DNA from: Bretschneidera sinensis
Lineage: Eukaryota > Streptophyta > Magnoliopsida > Brassicales > Akaniaceae
Length of the DNA stretch: 64,000 nucleotides
Assembly: GCA_023935145.1 (NCBI GenBank)
Contig: CM043702.1
Coordinates: 58,554,001-58,618,000 of the forward strand
Direction of reading: 5' to 3'
Part shown: positions 9,210 to 19,948 of the stretch, piece by piece
Layout of the letters: each line of letters starts with the position of its first letter
How positions within the stretch are numbered: position 1 is the stretch's first letter
The notes under the pieces: model-generated
Told to the model about the DNA's origin: nothing
What the model saw: only the letters and a program-made list of their open reading frames with translations
The model's database searches: none
Program-made: the position numbers and the translations under genes

Positions 9210-10780
9210 ATGGCATAACAAATAGCTGAACAACAACCAACTGAGCGGAGGCCGATAAAGCAATCCTTCATCCCACAGAACATCGATCAACCTTCGTGCA
9301 TTGCATATCAACCTGAGGCGGAAGGAAACTATTACATATCTCCACAGATACTCAGTGCACTAACTCACTTTAGGGGTACACTTAGTGAGGATCCACATTT
9401 GCACCTTCGAGAGTTCTTTGACCTCTACAAGTTCCAGCACATCCGAGGCCTAGACCAAGAAGGAATAAGGTTAATTATTTTCCCTTTTTCCTTGAAAGAT
9501 AATGCTAAATTATGGTATAATTCTTTGCCTGCAGTTTCCATCCACACTTGGGAGGAGTTGGCGAGTAAGTTTCTAAGGAAGTTCTTCCCAGTCCAGAAGA
9601 CGAGACAAATGAGGAAAGAAATATAATCCTTCCAACAAAAGGATGGAGATCTGTTCTTCGAGGCTTGGGGACACTTCAACGAGCTACTACTCAAGTGCCC
9701 ACACCACAACTTACCCCAAGACGAACTGGTACAAGCCTTTTATGAAGATTTAAATGAGTTTAACAAAAACATTGTTGATTCAGGTTGTGGAGGAGTGCTG
9801 ATGGAAAAGAGCAATGAAGAGGCAATGAAACTTTTCAAAACTCTAAGCGAGCACACGCAGCAGTTCTCCTCTCGAGGTAGACATATAACCAAAAGTAAGG
9901 GTATGTATGAGATAAGCTTAAATGGAGGATCATCTCCTCAAATGGCAGCTGTGGAAAGAAAATTTGACTTATTAGTTAAAGCCATGGCCGTTTAGAACAC
10001 CTCAACTAATCCATCAGCCACACCACTACAGGTATGTGCCATTTGCTCACAATTTGATCATGATACTAATGCTTGTCCCTTATATTCATCTACAGATCAT
10101 GAGTAAGCCAACTTTGTGGGACTAATTAATTATCCGCCGAATAATAATCCCTATGCAAAGACATACAACCCTGGATGGCGGAATCACCCGAACTTCTCAT
10201 GGAGCAACAACCAAAATAATCAAGGGCAACAAAGGAATTTCTAACCAGTAGCCCAATCTGCTCATGAACCCAAGAAGAATGACCTCGAAATTCTTGTAAG
10301 GCAACTAGCGACTCAGCAGCAATAAATCATGACTTCATAAGACTAGTTCATGGCATAAGAAAGACAGTTTCGGGCCGAACTAAGGCAAACCACAGCAAAA
10401 CATGAACAAGCCATCCAAAGGTTAGAAGTACAAATGGGACAATTAGCTGAGGAGATGAGTAGTAGAAAGCAAAGGGCGATTCCAGCTCAACACCTTGGGT
10501 GACATCAACAACTTAAAGCTATCACGACCCTCAAAAATGGTAAAGTAATAGGGACCGATGAATCTGTAACAGCATCAAAGGTAAGGGAGACGGAGAAGGT
10601 GAATGCACCACCCTTCCCGCCGAGGTTAGTAAAACAAAATAAAGAGAATAAATTACTTGATATTTTTGAAACCTTGCGAAAAGTTGAAATAAACATTCAT
10701 TTGTTAGATGCAATTCAACAAATCCCAACTTATGCTAAATTTCTAAAGGAATGTTGCACTCATAAAAGAAAGTTTCAAGA
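9210..10780 (+). pseudogene. Athila Gag (capsid plus zinc knuckle), broken
   Basis: Codons from the ATG at 9210 run in a single frame into protease. The retrotransposon Gag capsid domain spans about 9340-9720 (LHLREFFDLYKFQHI, then a Trp-rich stretch). The zinc knuckle CAICSQFDHDTNAC is near 10035-10076, followed by a Gln-rich linker. About ten in-frame stops interrupt it, including TAA at the second or third codon, TAA at 9624-9626 and TAG at 9993-9995. The TAA at 9624 is also present in the sister element at 28551-28553. Gag would form the cytoplasmic virus-like particle. The leader before it (8815-9209) holds two GATCGAGC motifs (8980-9025). Confidence 0.85.
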
Positions 10781-11640
10781 ACATGAGACTGTAGCCTTAA
10801 TTGAAGAGGTAAGTGCTGTGCTATTATGAAAACTCTCACCTAAACTAAAAGATCCGGGTAGTTTTACTATTCCCTGTAGGATAGGTGATCTGTTATTTGA
10901 GCGAGCATTACTAGATTTGGGGGTGGGTGTAAATTTGCTACCATATACAGTATTTGAAACCCTAGGATTGGGGGAGCTACAACCTACTTCCATTGCCTTG
11001 CAATTGGCAGATAGGAGTGTAAAAAGACCTAGGGGTATTCTTGAGGATGTCCTAGTAAAAGTAGGTGAGTTCATTTTACTCGCAGATTTCATTATGTTAG
11101 ATATGGAAGAATGCCCTATGCCATTACCTTTTCCCATCATTTTAGGAAGACCCTTCATGAGAACGGCTGATACAAAAATTTGTGTGAAAAAGGATACAGT
11201 AAGTATGAAGGTAAATGAGGAGAAAATAGAATTCAAAATATTTGATGCATTAAGATTACCTCAAGATGATATTGACTGCTTTAATGTATGTATGATACAT
11301 AATTTTGTTGAGCAAGTTTTTCAAGTCCAGCACGTTGATCCCTTGGAGACTACTCTCACTCATAGCCTTACAACTGTGGATATTGAGCAAGAATCGGAAG
11401 ATATCACTAATCGCATCATGAAAACTGTGCACCTCTTTGAGGCTTCCCTAAAACATTCAAGTAAGTATGCTCATCCATTTGAAACTCTCATGCCCACTAA
11501 TACCACTCTTCTTCCTTCTATTGTCCAGGTACCAATTTTGGAATTAAAGCAGCTGCCAGAACATCTAACTTATGCATATTTGGGAGAGAAGAAAACATTA
11601 CCGGTAATTGTGGCTGCTAATTTGAGTATTGGAGAAGAAG
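10781..11640 (+). pseudogene. Athila protease and pre-RT linker, broken
   Basis: It continues the Gag frame. The protease site reads LLDLGVGVNLLPY, where the sister copies have DLGAS, so the Ala-Ser after the catalytic Asp-Leu-Gly is lost. LGRPFM follows at about 11145. A linker then leads to LPEHLTYAYLGEKKTLP and the RT entry. A stop lies at 10827-10829. In the deletion derivatives the body ends at the equivalent of 11630. Confidence 0.82.
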
Positions 11641-13120
11641 ATAAATTATTAAGAGTTTTAAGGGAGCATAGATCTGCCATTGGATGGACCATTGCTGACA
11701 TTAAGGGAATAAGTCCGTCCAAATGCATGCATAATATATCCCTTGAGGACGAAGGAAGGCCCACTCGAGACGCTCAAAGAAGACTTAACCCGCACATGAA
11801 AGAGGTAGTAAAAGCCGAGATATTGAAACTCTTAGATGTTGGCATTATCTACCCTATTTCTAACAATAAGTGGGTAAGCTCGGTTCAAGTTATTCCTAAA
11901 AAGAGTGGGATTACAGTAGTGAAGAATGAAAATGAAGAGCTTATACCCACAAGAAAAATAACTGGTTGGAGAGTATGTATTGACTATAGAAGATTAAACA
12001 AGGTCACTCGAAAAGATCATTTTCCCTTACCATTCATTGATCAAATGTTAGAAAGATTAGCTGGCCACAACTACTATTGCTTTTTGGATGGGTACAGTGG
12101 ATACAACCAGATTGCTATAGCACCTGAAGATCAAGAAAAGCCACCTTCACATGCCCTTTCGGTACATTTACTTATCGAAGGATGCCATTCGGATTATGCA
12201 ACGCACCAGCCACTTTTCAAAGATGTAAGATGAGCATATTTTTCGATATGGTGGAAAAATACATTGAGGTATTCATGGACGACTTCAGTGTCTTTGGTTC
12301 CAATTTTGATGAATGCCTAAATCATTTGGAAAGTGTCCTAAAGAGACGTGAAGAAAGTAACTTAGTACTAAATTGGGAGAAGTGTCACTTCATGGTTCAA
12401 CAAGGCATTGTGTTGGGTCACTCTATCTCCAACAGAGGTATTGAGGTAGACAAAGCTAAAATAGACATCATTTCAAAGTACCTCCCCCCTCTTACAGTCA
12501 AGGGTGTTAGAAGTTTTCTCGGGCATGCCAGTTCTTATAGAAGATTCATCAAAGATTTCTCCAAGATCTCAAGACCTCTATGTGCATTGTTAACTAAAGA
12601 TACCAAATTCGAGTGGACCGATAACTGCATGATAGCTTTCAACACCTTGAAGAAAATTTTAACTTCTGCCCCAATAATGATGGCACCAGATTGGAGTCTT
12701 CCATTTGAATTAATGTGTGATACTAGTGATTTCGCCTTAGGAGCTGTCCTCGGTCAAAGAATCAATAAGGTACCTCATGTTATTTACTATGCTTCTAGAA
12801 CTTTAAATGATGCTCAACTTTACTACTCTACTACTGAAAAATAATTGTTAGTTGTTATTTTTGCTTTAGAGAAGTTTAGATTGTATTTGATTGGTTCTAA
12901 AGTTATTGTTTACACTGACCATGCTGCTTTGAGATATCTATTTTCTAAAAAAGATGCAAAGCCTAGGTTAATCAGATGGGTGCTCCTACTCCAAGAATTC
13001 GATTTGGAAATCAAAGATAAGAAGGGCAGTGAGAATGTGGTTGCAGATCACTTATCAAGACTACCCTATGAGAACGATACAAATGAATTGCCTTTAAATG
13101 AGAACTTCCCTGATGAGTAA
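11641..13120 (+). pseudogene. Athila reverse transcriptase and RNase H, broken
   Basis: RT begins with LREHRSAIGWTIADIKGI, then QRRLNP, KWVSSVQVIPKKSG, CIDYRRLNKVTRKDHF, FLDGYSGYNQI and the catalytic FMDDFSVFG box at about 12274-12300 (F-x-D-D, the form usual in Athila). One base is lost near 12147, moving the reading from the gag frame to the next. RNase H follows (CDTSDFALGAVLG, then the ALEKFRLYL and [10 protein letters not shown] regions). It is cut by TAA at 12842-12844 and ends at TAA 13118-13120. The order protease-RT-RNase H-integrase and the wording of the motifs place it in the Athila branch of the non-chromodomain Ty3/gypsy elements. Confidence 0.92.
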
Positions 13121-14497
13121 TTATTCGCCCTAGAGGTAAAACTCCCATGGAATGCTGTAATGTCAATTATCTAACTGCTAAAGTTTTTCCCCCAGGTATG
13201 ACAACACAAGGAAAGAAGCGGTTAATGTCTATGTCTCGACATTACCATTGGGACAATCCCTACCTTTTCAAATTTTGTCCCGATCAAATCATACGACGGT
13301 GTGTCTCGGAGCATTTGAGCTTATTACAACACTGCCACCAGTTTGCCTGTGGAGGACATTTTGGGGCCAAGAAAACAACACTTAAGGTACTACAATCCAG
13401 TTTTTATTGGCCTAATCTATTTAAAGACGCCTTCACATTCTGCAGCTCATGTGATAGATGCCAACGGACAGGTAACATCTCATCCTGAAATCAAATGCCC
13501 CTACAAAATATCCACATAGTAGAACTTTTTGATGTATGGAGCATTGATTTCATGGGTCCCTTTCCTAATTCTTTTAGTAATTTATATATTCTTGTGGGAG
13601 TGGATTATGTGTCTAAATCGGTCAAGGCAGTCCCCTCAAAGACTAATGATCACAAAGTGGTGATAAAGTTTCTACAGGATAACATTTTTACCCGGTTCAG
13701 AACACCAAGAGCGATCATCAATGATGGAGGCAGCCACTTCCATCATCATTCTTTTGCTGCACTCATCAGAAAATATGGAATCACCCATAAAGTTGGCACC
13801 CCATACCACCCTCAAACTAGTGGCCAAGTGGAGATAAATAACCGAGAAATCAAAAGCATCTTGGAGAGAACAGTAAATCCTAGTCGGAAGGACTGGTCCT
13901 TATAACTCAATGATGCCCTATGGGCATACCGGACAGCTTATAAGACACCAATTGGGATGTCCCCCATACCGCCTAGTCTTTGGAAAAGCATGTTATCTAC
14001 CCATAGAGCTTGAACATCGAGCATATTGGGTAATTAAACAATTCAACTTTGACATGAAACAAGCGGGTGAGAAAAGAAGGCTACACTTAAATGAGCTAAA
14101 AAAGTTGCGATATGATGCATATGAGAATGCCAAGCTTTACAAGGAAAGGGCAAAGGCCTATCATGACAAACAATTAATGCGAAAAGAGTTTCACATAGGA
14201 CAAAGGGTACTACTCTACAATTCAAGATTAAGGTTGTTCCCTGGCAAATTAAAATCCCGTTGGGCTGGTCCATATGTGGTCACCAAGGTCTTCGCTCATA
14301 GAGCTTTGGAAATTCATGACTCACACAACAATCAAACTTTCACAGTCAATGGACACCGCTTCAAACCTTACCTCGATCTCATAATACCTCCTCGGGACGA
14401 GGACCTGACACTTCAAACTGTGCACTACATAGCTGATCCACAAGCACCTGACCCACCTCAATTCCCAGTTTCTGTCACACATAACATCAGCACTTAA
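13121..14497 (+). pseudogene. Athila integrase, broken
   Basis: HHCC zinc-binding region: QHCHQFACGGHF and CSSCDRC (13320-13465). The catalytic core has the first Asp in SIDFMGPFP, the second in INDGGSHF and the Glu in [10 protein letters not shown], so the DDE triad is present. A C-terminal region with LYNSRLRLFPGKLKSRWAGP follows. Defects: a frameshift near 13140, TGA at 13486-13488, TAA at 13903-13905 and an inserted C near 13960 that shifts the frame. The remaining frame ends at 14497. Integrase would have inserted the cDNA with a 5-bp target duplication. Confidence 0.92.
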
Positions 14498-14590
14498 GGC
14501 AGTGCGATAGAGCGCAATACTCCTTGCAATCGAGTGCATTTACACCAGAAGCTACCTCCTGCACCCAGTACCTCTTCAACTGCACCCACA
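14498..14590 (+). other. Scar: CpG motifs fused to the last codons of the third ORF
   Basis: Directly after the integrase stop come two GATCGAGCGCA-like motifs, then LPPAPSTSSTAPTDDQQ and a stop. Those 17 codons equal the end of the third ORF of R-b at 24558-24610, so the rest of that ORF (about 1 kb) has been deleted here. The same downstream 3'UTR follows in both. Confidence 0.82.
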
Positions 14591-15778
14591 GACGATCAGC
14601 AGTGAGAGATACCCCATCTGGCTGAAGATGTAAAACTTAGCGCTCATTGGAGGCACCCTAGACATATCTTTTTCATTTTAGTACTTTTCTTTTAGTTATA
14701 GTTATAATTACATGTCTTTGCATATTTTGTTTTCCGGCACAACGTTTGTCTTCCTTTGTCAGGTACTTAGTGCGTGCATCCAGTTCATGTTTGGGGCTGT
14801 ATACAAGCAAGCAAGCAAACTAGTTCTTCATTTCCCAGGTCAGATCTTTCCATGCCACACACATTGGGGACAATGTGCATTTTAAGTTTCGGGGTAGTGG
14901 GAGATACTAGATACTATCACACACGCACTTGAAACACATACACACACTAAAGTCCCAGTTTTTTTTAAGAAGATAAATACATGATCATTAAAAACTTTCC
15001 ATTAAGTAACTGGGCCTCTTGCCTCAGTAAGCATTGAGTGTTCACGTCAACAGGTGGGAATTTTATTTAGAAGCATTAAAACTTATTAGTTCTGCAGCCT
15101 TTTTGATTCGAGTTAGCAAGTCCTTAGGGGTGTCTTTACACCTAATGCCCTAAAACCATCTGGTTTAGGAGTCATTGGCTAAACACTCATTACAAGGGTC
15201 AAATAGAAAGCTCGATGGAACTCAACATGGAAAAGATCACATAATAAAAAAGACTAGTTAGTTCCATAGCCTTTTTGGTTCGAGTTAGTAAGTCCTTGGG
15301 GGTGTCTTTACACTTAATGCCCTAAAACCATCTGGTTTGGGAGTCATTGGCTAAACACTCGTTACAAGGGTCAAATAGAAAGCTCGATGGAACTCAATAT
15401 GCAAAGATCGCATGATAAAAAGAAAAAAAAAAGAAAGTATTATGCCATTTTTGTTCTCTTTGATAAAGAATTCGATAAAAGTTTGGGCATCGAAACCCTG
15501 TACGCTAAAATTATGTGGAAGCCCCATCTTATATATGCTAATTCATCATACACAAATCAAACTTGCGATGCCTTAGGCCAGCCCTAGGTGAGTAACACGA
15601 GCTTTTGAAAATCCTTTTACAATACAAAAATGTGTTTTTATTTTAAGCTTACTCATGAACGGTTATCATCGTTTTATGCACAACCTAAAATTTTGAATAT
15701 CATGGAAATCAATTTATCTTTAAAATTTTGTTCTAACTTAGTCTTTAGTTTTATATTGCTAAGGGACTAGCAATATGT
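14591..15778 (+). other. 3'UTR of copy F
   Basis: Noncoding. The conserved block is at 14617-14660, the perfect stem-loop CACATTG-GGGA-CAATGTG at 14860-14877 followed by a polypurine-like run, and the 60-nt conserved block at 15003-15062. Two copies of the roughly 172-bp unit (about 15085-15405) follow, then sequence leading to the polypurine tract. Confidence 0.75.
15085..15405 (+). repeat. 3'UTR tandem repeat, two units
   Basis: Two units of about 155-172 bp, each containing GGGGTGTCTTTACACCTAAT or a close variant and AACTCAA near the end. The same unit occurs four times at 22985-23665, once at 17740-17880 and once in family C at 45243-45400. Confidence 0.8.
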
Positions 15779-15791
15779 AAGTTTGGGGGTG
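15779..15791 (+). other. Polypurine tract
   Basis: AAGTTTGGGGGTG immediately precedes the TGATAAG terminus of the 3' LTR and would prime plus-strand DNA synthesis. It follows a GGGACTAGCAATATG sequence that precedes this tract in the other A copies. Confidence 0.85.
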
Positions 15792-17078
15792 TGATAAGTG
15801 CTTAAATAGTCATATTTAAGCCCCCTAATTTACACTTGTTAAACTCTTTACTTATCTATTTTAGTAGATTATACTTCGCTTTCGTGTTTTGTGTGTTTTT
15901 TGAAGGACTTGGGCAAAAAGATAACAAAATGGAGCTTTTAGAAGCAAAAGCCAAGTTCTGCCCTCCAGCAAGGTGTGCTCGAGCGCACCTCCCTTTTGAT
16001 TGAGCACACAAGCACACGAGCGCACTTGAAGAAGGCTCGAGCGCACACATGCGATCGTGCACATCCTGCATACGCTATAGCGCAATTACTCCAGAGGCGA
16101 CAGAGCCAGAATTGGAAAGAAGTTTTCCGACTCAAAATAGGAACTTTGGGTTTCGGGACACCATAAGGACCCTATAAATAGCCCTGTAAAACATATAAAC
16201 TAGACCTTTTGTTCTAGATTCGAAGTAGAAAGCTTAGGAGAGGAATTGACAACTCGTCTCCCGAGGCTTCTTCGGTTTTAGTTTTCTATTTATTTTAATT
16301 ATGTTTAGCATGTTTACTTTACTTAGCATGTGTAAATAAAACTCCTAAAGGGCTCGATTGAAGCCCTAGTTATGCTTTACCACATGTTCTTTCATTGATT
16401 ATCTTTGTTATAGTCTTGTTAGAATATTTAACTTGATTAATACCTGTTTATATTTACATTCCTCATATGCATGTGCCTGATCAACGTATGCATGTGGTAT
16501 GGATAGGTTAGTCGAATCAATTTGGATGATCGAGTTCTTGGTTCGACATTAGTAACAAGAGATATCCACACTGGATTCCCGGGTTAATCAACATGGAAAA
16601 CAGGGAGCGGACCAAGCCCTAGATCCCGTGTGGTTGTCGATCTCCACAGCCCTCATGCTCTCTTAAGGAACAACTCAGTATACACCCATGCTGAATCCCT
16701 TAAGAGAGAAAAGAGTTAGAGTATACACCATGCCTAACTCGTTGAATAGGGAGATCAATAGCCTAAGGTGTGGACCAAGCCCTTAGGTTAGAAACCATTA
16801 GATATTCATGATAAGGCTATAGCATTGAAACCTTAGTTAGTGGGAAGGTATAATTAGTGGTGGATATCGTAGCCCTATGATCTCATTATTGTTATTTACT
16901 CACACTCAAACTGTTATTTCTCTTTTAACTTGAAGAAATTAATTTTAAATAGAAATTCACCAACCCCTGTGGAAATGATCTCCCACTTGCACACTATGCT
17001 ACCACAAACCTTGCGCACTTGCAAGTAAAACTAGAACGGTTATTCGCTTAATTATTTAGGTAGATAATCGTCCAAACA
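15792..17078 (+). repeat. 3' LTR, subtype A1 (complete)
   Basis: This 1287-bp LTR starts TGATAAGTGC and ends CCAAACA. TATAAATAG is at 16173-16181, with CpG-rich GCGCTCGAGC-like motifs at 15970-16080 upstream of it. Confidence 0.9.
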
Positions 17079-17097
17079 AGTTTTTGGAAATTCTCGG
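17079..17097 (+). other. Post-LTR stub resembling the start of a primer site
   Basis: AGTTTTTGG follows the 3' LTR, just as it follows 5' LTRs. The LTR is therefore bordered by internal sequence on both sides before the reversed A2 LTR fragment begins. This suggests recombination, not a simple insertion end. Confidence 0.55.
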
Positions 17098-17329
17098 CAA
17101 TCGCCCTTCCTGATGCCCTCGATCGCACTTCAGACAGTATCTGCTCTAGGTTTTTTCGGTTTTCTTCCTTTTAAGCTCCAAAAGCTTCCAAAATGTTTCA
17201 TTTTCTTCATAGACCTATAAAAACCATGTAAAACACAAAAATGAAGTAAAATGGACTAAAATAACATAAACTAGGGCTTAAAAAAATGTAAATTAAGGGG
17301 TTTAAATATGAATATTTAAGCTTCTATCA
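17098..17329 (-). repeat. 3' LTR fragment, subtype A2
   Basis: First 230 bp of an A2 LTR in reverse, TG terminus at 17329, flanked by the reversed polypurine tract at 17330. The left break is within the CpG-motif part of U3. Confidence 0.8.
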
Positions 17330-18786
17330 CACCCCCAAACTTACATATCGCTAGTCCCTTAGCAATACAAAACAAAGACTATGTTGAAACAAAATTTAAA
17401 GATAAATTCATTTTCGTGATACTCAAAGATTTGGGTTGTGCATAAAACTATGATAACCGTTCATGAGTAAGCCTATAATAAAAATACATTTTTGTATTGA
17501 AAAAGGATTTTCAAAAGTTCATGTTACTTACCAAAGGTTGGCTTAAGGCATCACAAGTTTGATTTGTGTGTGATGAATTAGCATATACAAGATGGGGCTT
17601 CCATATAATTTTAGTGTATAGGGTTTCGATGCCCAAACCTCTATCAAATTCCTTATCAAAGAGATCAAAAATGGCATAATACTTGTTTTTTTTTTTCTTT
17701 TTCTTTTTATCATGCGATCTTTTTTTCTTTGCCATGTTGAGTTCCATCGAGCTTTCTATTTGACCCTTGTAACGAGTTTTTGGCCAATGACTCCCAAACC
17801 ATATGGTTTTAGGGCATTAGGTGTAAAGATACCCCTAAAGACTTACTAACTCGAGTAAAAAAGGCTACGGAACTAACAGGTTTTAATGCTTCTTAATGAA
17901 ATTCCCACCTTTTGACGTGAACACTCAATGCTTACTGAGGCAAGAGGCCTAGTTACTCAGTGGGAATATTTATTATGATCATTAAAGGTTTACTTTCCAC
18001 CTTTTGACGTGAACACTCAATGCTTACTGAGGCAAGAGGCCCAGTTACTCAGTGGAAAGTTTTTACTGATCATTAGAAGCTTTTTGATCACTTTTTGCAT
18101 GATGAACATTTTTCTTTATTTTTTCCTTCTTTATTTTTCTTACGCCAAAGTGTTCGTTTCAACAAGTAATCCGATTTTAGTTCGATTATGGAAACATATA
18201 CAAGAGAATTATATGTCATACCCCATACAAATGCGTGTTAAATGTGCTCGTGCAAATTTGGATCAAACTTGTGAATTCTTAGGTGCCTTGAGGTAGGTAA
18301 CTAAACTTTGTAAAAGTTCCATTGCAAGACTATGTGTTCTAGCTTTTAAGCTTACTAATGAAGTGTTATCAAATTTTTAAATCAACCAAAATTTTTGTTT
18401 TACCAAAAGAACATGCATATATCTTTAAAAAAAAAAAAAACTGGGACTTAGTGCGTGCATGTGTTTCAAGTGCGTGTGTGATAGTATCTACTATCTCCCA
18501 TTACCCCCAAACTTAAAATACACATTGTCCCCAATGTGTGTGTGGCATGGAAAAATCTGACCTGGGAGATGGAGAACTCGGTTGCTTGCTTGCTTGTCCA
18601 CGCCCCCAAACTTGAATTGGATGCACGCACTGAGTACTTGACAAAGAAAAATAAACGTTGTGCTAGAAAACAAAATATGAAAATTAGACATGTAAATATA
18701 ACTATAACTAAAAGAAAAGTACTAAAATGAAAAGGATATGTCTGGGGTGCCTCCCATTAGCGCTAAGTTTAACGTCTTCAGCCGGA
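17330..18786 (-). other. 3'UTR of deletion derivative copy 2
   Basis: Noncoding. One roughly 172-bp unit is at 17740-17880. The 60-nt conserved block occurs twice in tandem (17904-17967, 17998-18058). The perfect stem-loop is at 18521-18538 and the conserved block at 18742-18786. Confidence 0.75.
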
Positions 18787-19620
18787 CCAAGCCTTATTCT
18801 TCCCCAAAACTAAGATTTGCAGCAACTAGCACAGGTAATGTCTTATTCTCTCCCATATAAGCATAAGTCAAATACTTCGGCAATTGCTTCAACTCCAAAT
18901 TTGGTGCTTGGATGCTTTGGATAGGCCTCTAAGAGGTGCACAGTTTTAATGATGTCATGAAAAACTTGTTCAACAGCACTTTGCTTTTGTTTACTTAGCT
19001 CCTTAGCCAATTGCCCCACTCGTACTTCCAATCTTTGAATGGCTTGTTCATGCTGTGTAGTGGTTTGTCTTATCTTAGTCCGAAATTGCCTTTCTTCTGC
19101 CATAAACTGATCTTGTGAGGTCATTAATTGTTGTTGCTTAGTTGCCAACTGCATCACAAGACTCTCTAGGTCGCTTTTCTTTGATTCGGGAACTGAGTGG
19201 GCTGCTTGTTGGAAGTTTCTTTGTTGCCCTTGAAGGTTCTATGCATTTTGATCATTGCTCCATTAGAAGTTTTGGTGGTTTAACCATTCTGGATTGTAGG
19301 TATTTGCATATGGATCGTAGTTGTTTGGTCCCACATAGTTTGCTTGCTCTTGATTTGCAGATGAATATAAAGGGCAAGTTTCAGTAGTGTGATCAAAACG
19401 ACTACAAATAGCATATACCTGGAGTGGTGTAGCTTGTGGCCTAGGTGAGGCAATCCGAGCAATCATGACTTCTACAAGCATATCTACCTTTCTTGCCATA
19501 GCATCCACCCAATTTGGAAATCCACCATTTGAGTTTATTTTATATATGCCCTTGCTTTTTACTTCTTGCTCTATATTGAGTGGAAAAAAGATTGGATTTT
19601 TGGATCGAAGCCCTTGCATG
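18787..19620 (-). pseudogene. Deletion-derivative Gag remnant, copy 2
   Basis: On the minus strand about 118 codons contain a zinc knuckle whose first Cys is Tyr (YAICSRFDHTTETC), which would abolish zinc binding. A Gln-rich linker, a stretch matching KTVHLLEA and the pre-RT tail follow. Two stops and a late frameshift are present. Compared with copy 1 it has a single 35-residue linker unit. It starts with a short leader-derived peptide and again lacks capsid, protease and polymerase. Confidence 0.75.
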
Positions 19621-19948
19621 AATCAGTTGAACCGCTTCAGTGCAGCAGTTTCAGAACTGCTGCTCAGGTACTTTCTGGAGCCTTTGCACTCAAGCGCACT
19701 AAGAACAGTGCTCGATCGCACTCGGCCTGCGATCGATCACACCAAGGAGTGCGCTCGATCGCAATGAGGACAGAAACTCCTCCTCTGCACACCTGAACAA
19801 AAAAAGAAAACGAAAAGAAGGAATAAATATGATTTTTGATAAAAAAAATAAATAAATAAAACAGAACAGAATAAAATAAAATAAAAAACTAATGAAAATA
19901 ATTCCAAAAAGAAATTTAGCACAATCCCCGGCAACGGCGCCAAAAACT
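19621..19948 (-). other. Leader and tRNA-Asp primer site of copy 2
   Basis: TGGCGCCGTTGCCGGGGA is on the minus strand at 19925-19942, a perfect match to the complement of the tRNA-Asp 3' end. The leader has a T-rich tract and three to four GATCGAGCGCA-like motifs at about 19680-19765. Confidence 0.85.

Larger units (their letters stand above)
8791..17078 (+). mobile_element. Athila-type Ty3/gypsy element with pol (copy F)
   Basis: This is the only copy in the window with RT, RNase H and integrase. Order: primer site, leader, gag, protease, RT, RNase H, integrase, a short third-ORF tail, 3'UTR, polypurine tract and 3' LTR (15792-17078). The 5' LTR is absent: the break at 8790/8791 falls exactly at the LTR/leader boundary and abuts the inverted gag of R-a. 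Gag-Pol reads in one frame from 9210 to about 12147 with about ten nonsense codons, then several frameshifts. The third ORF is reduced to its last 17 codons. Confidence 0.88.
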
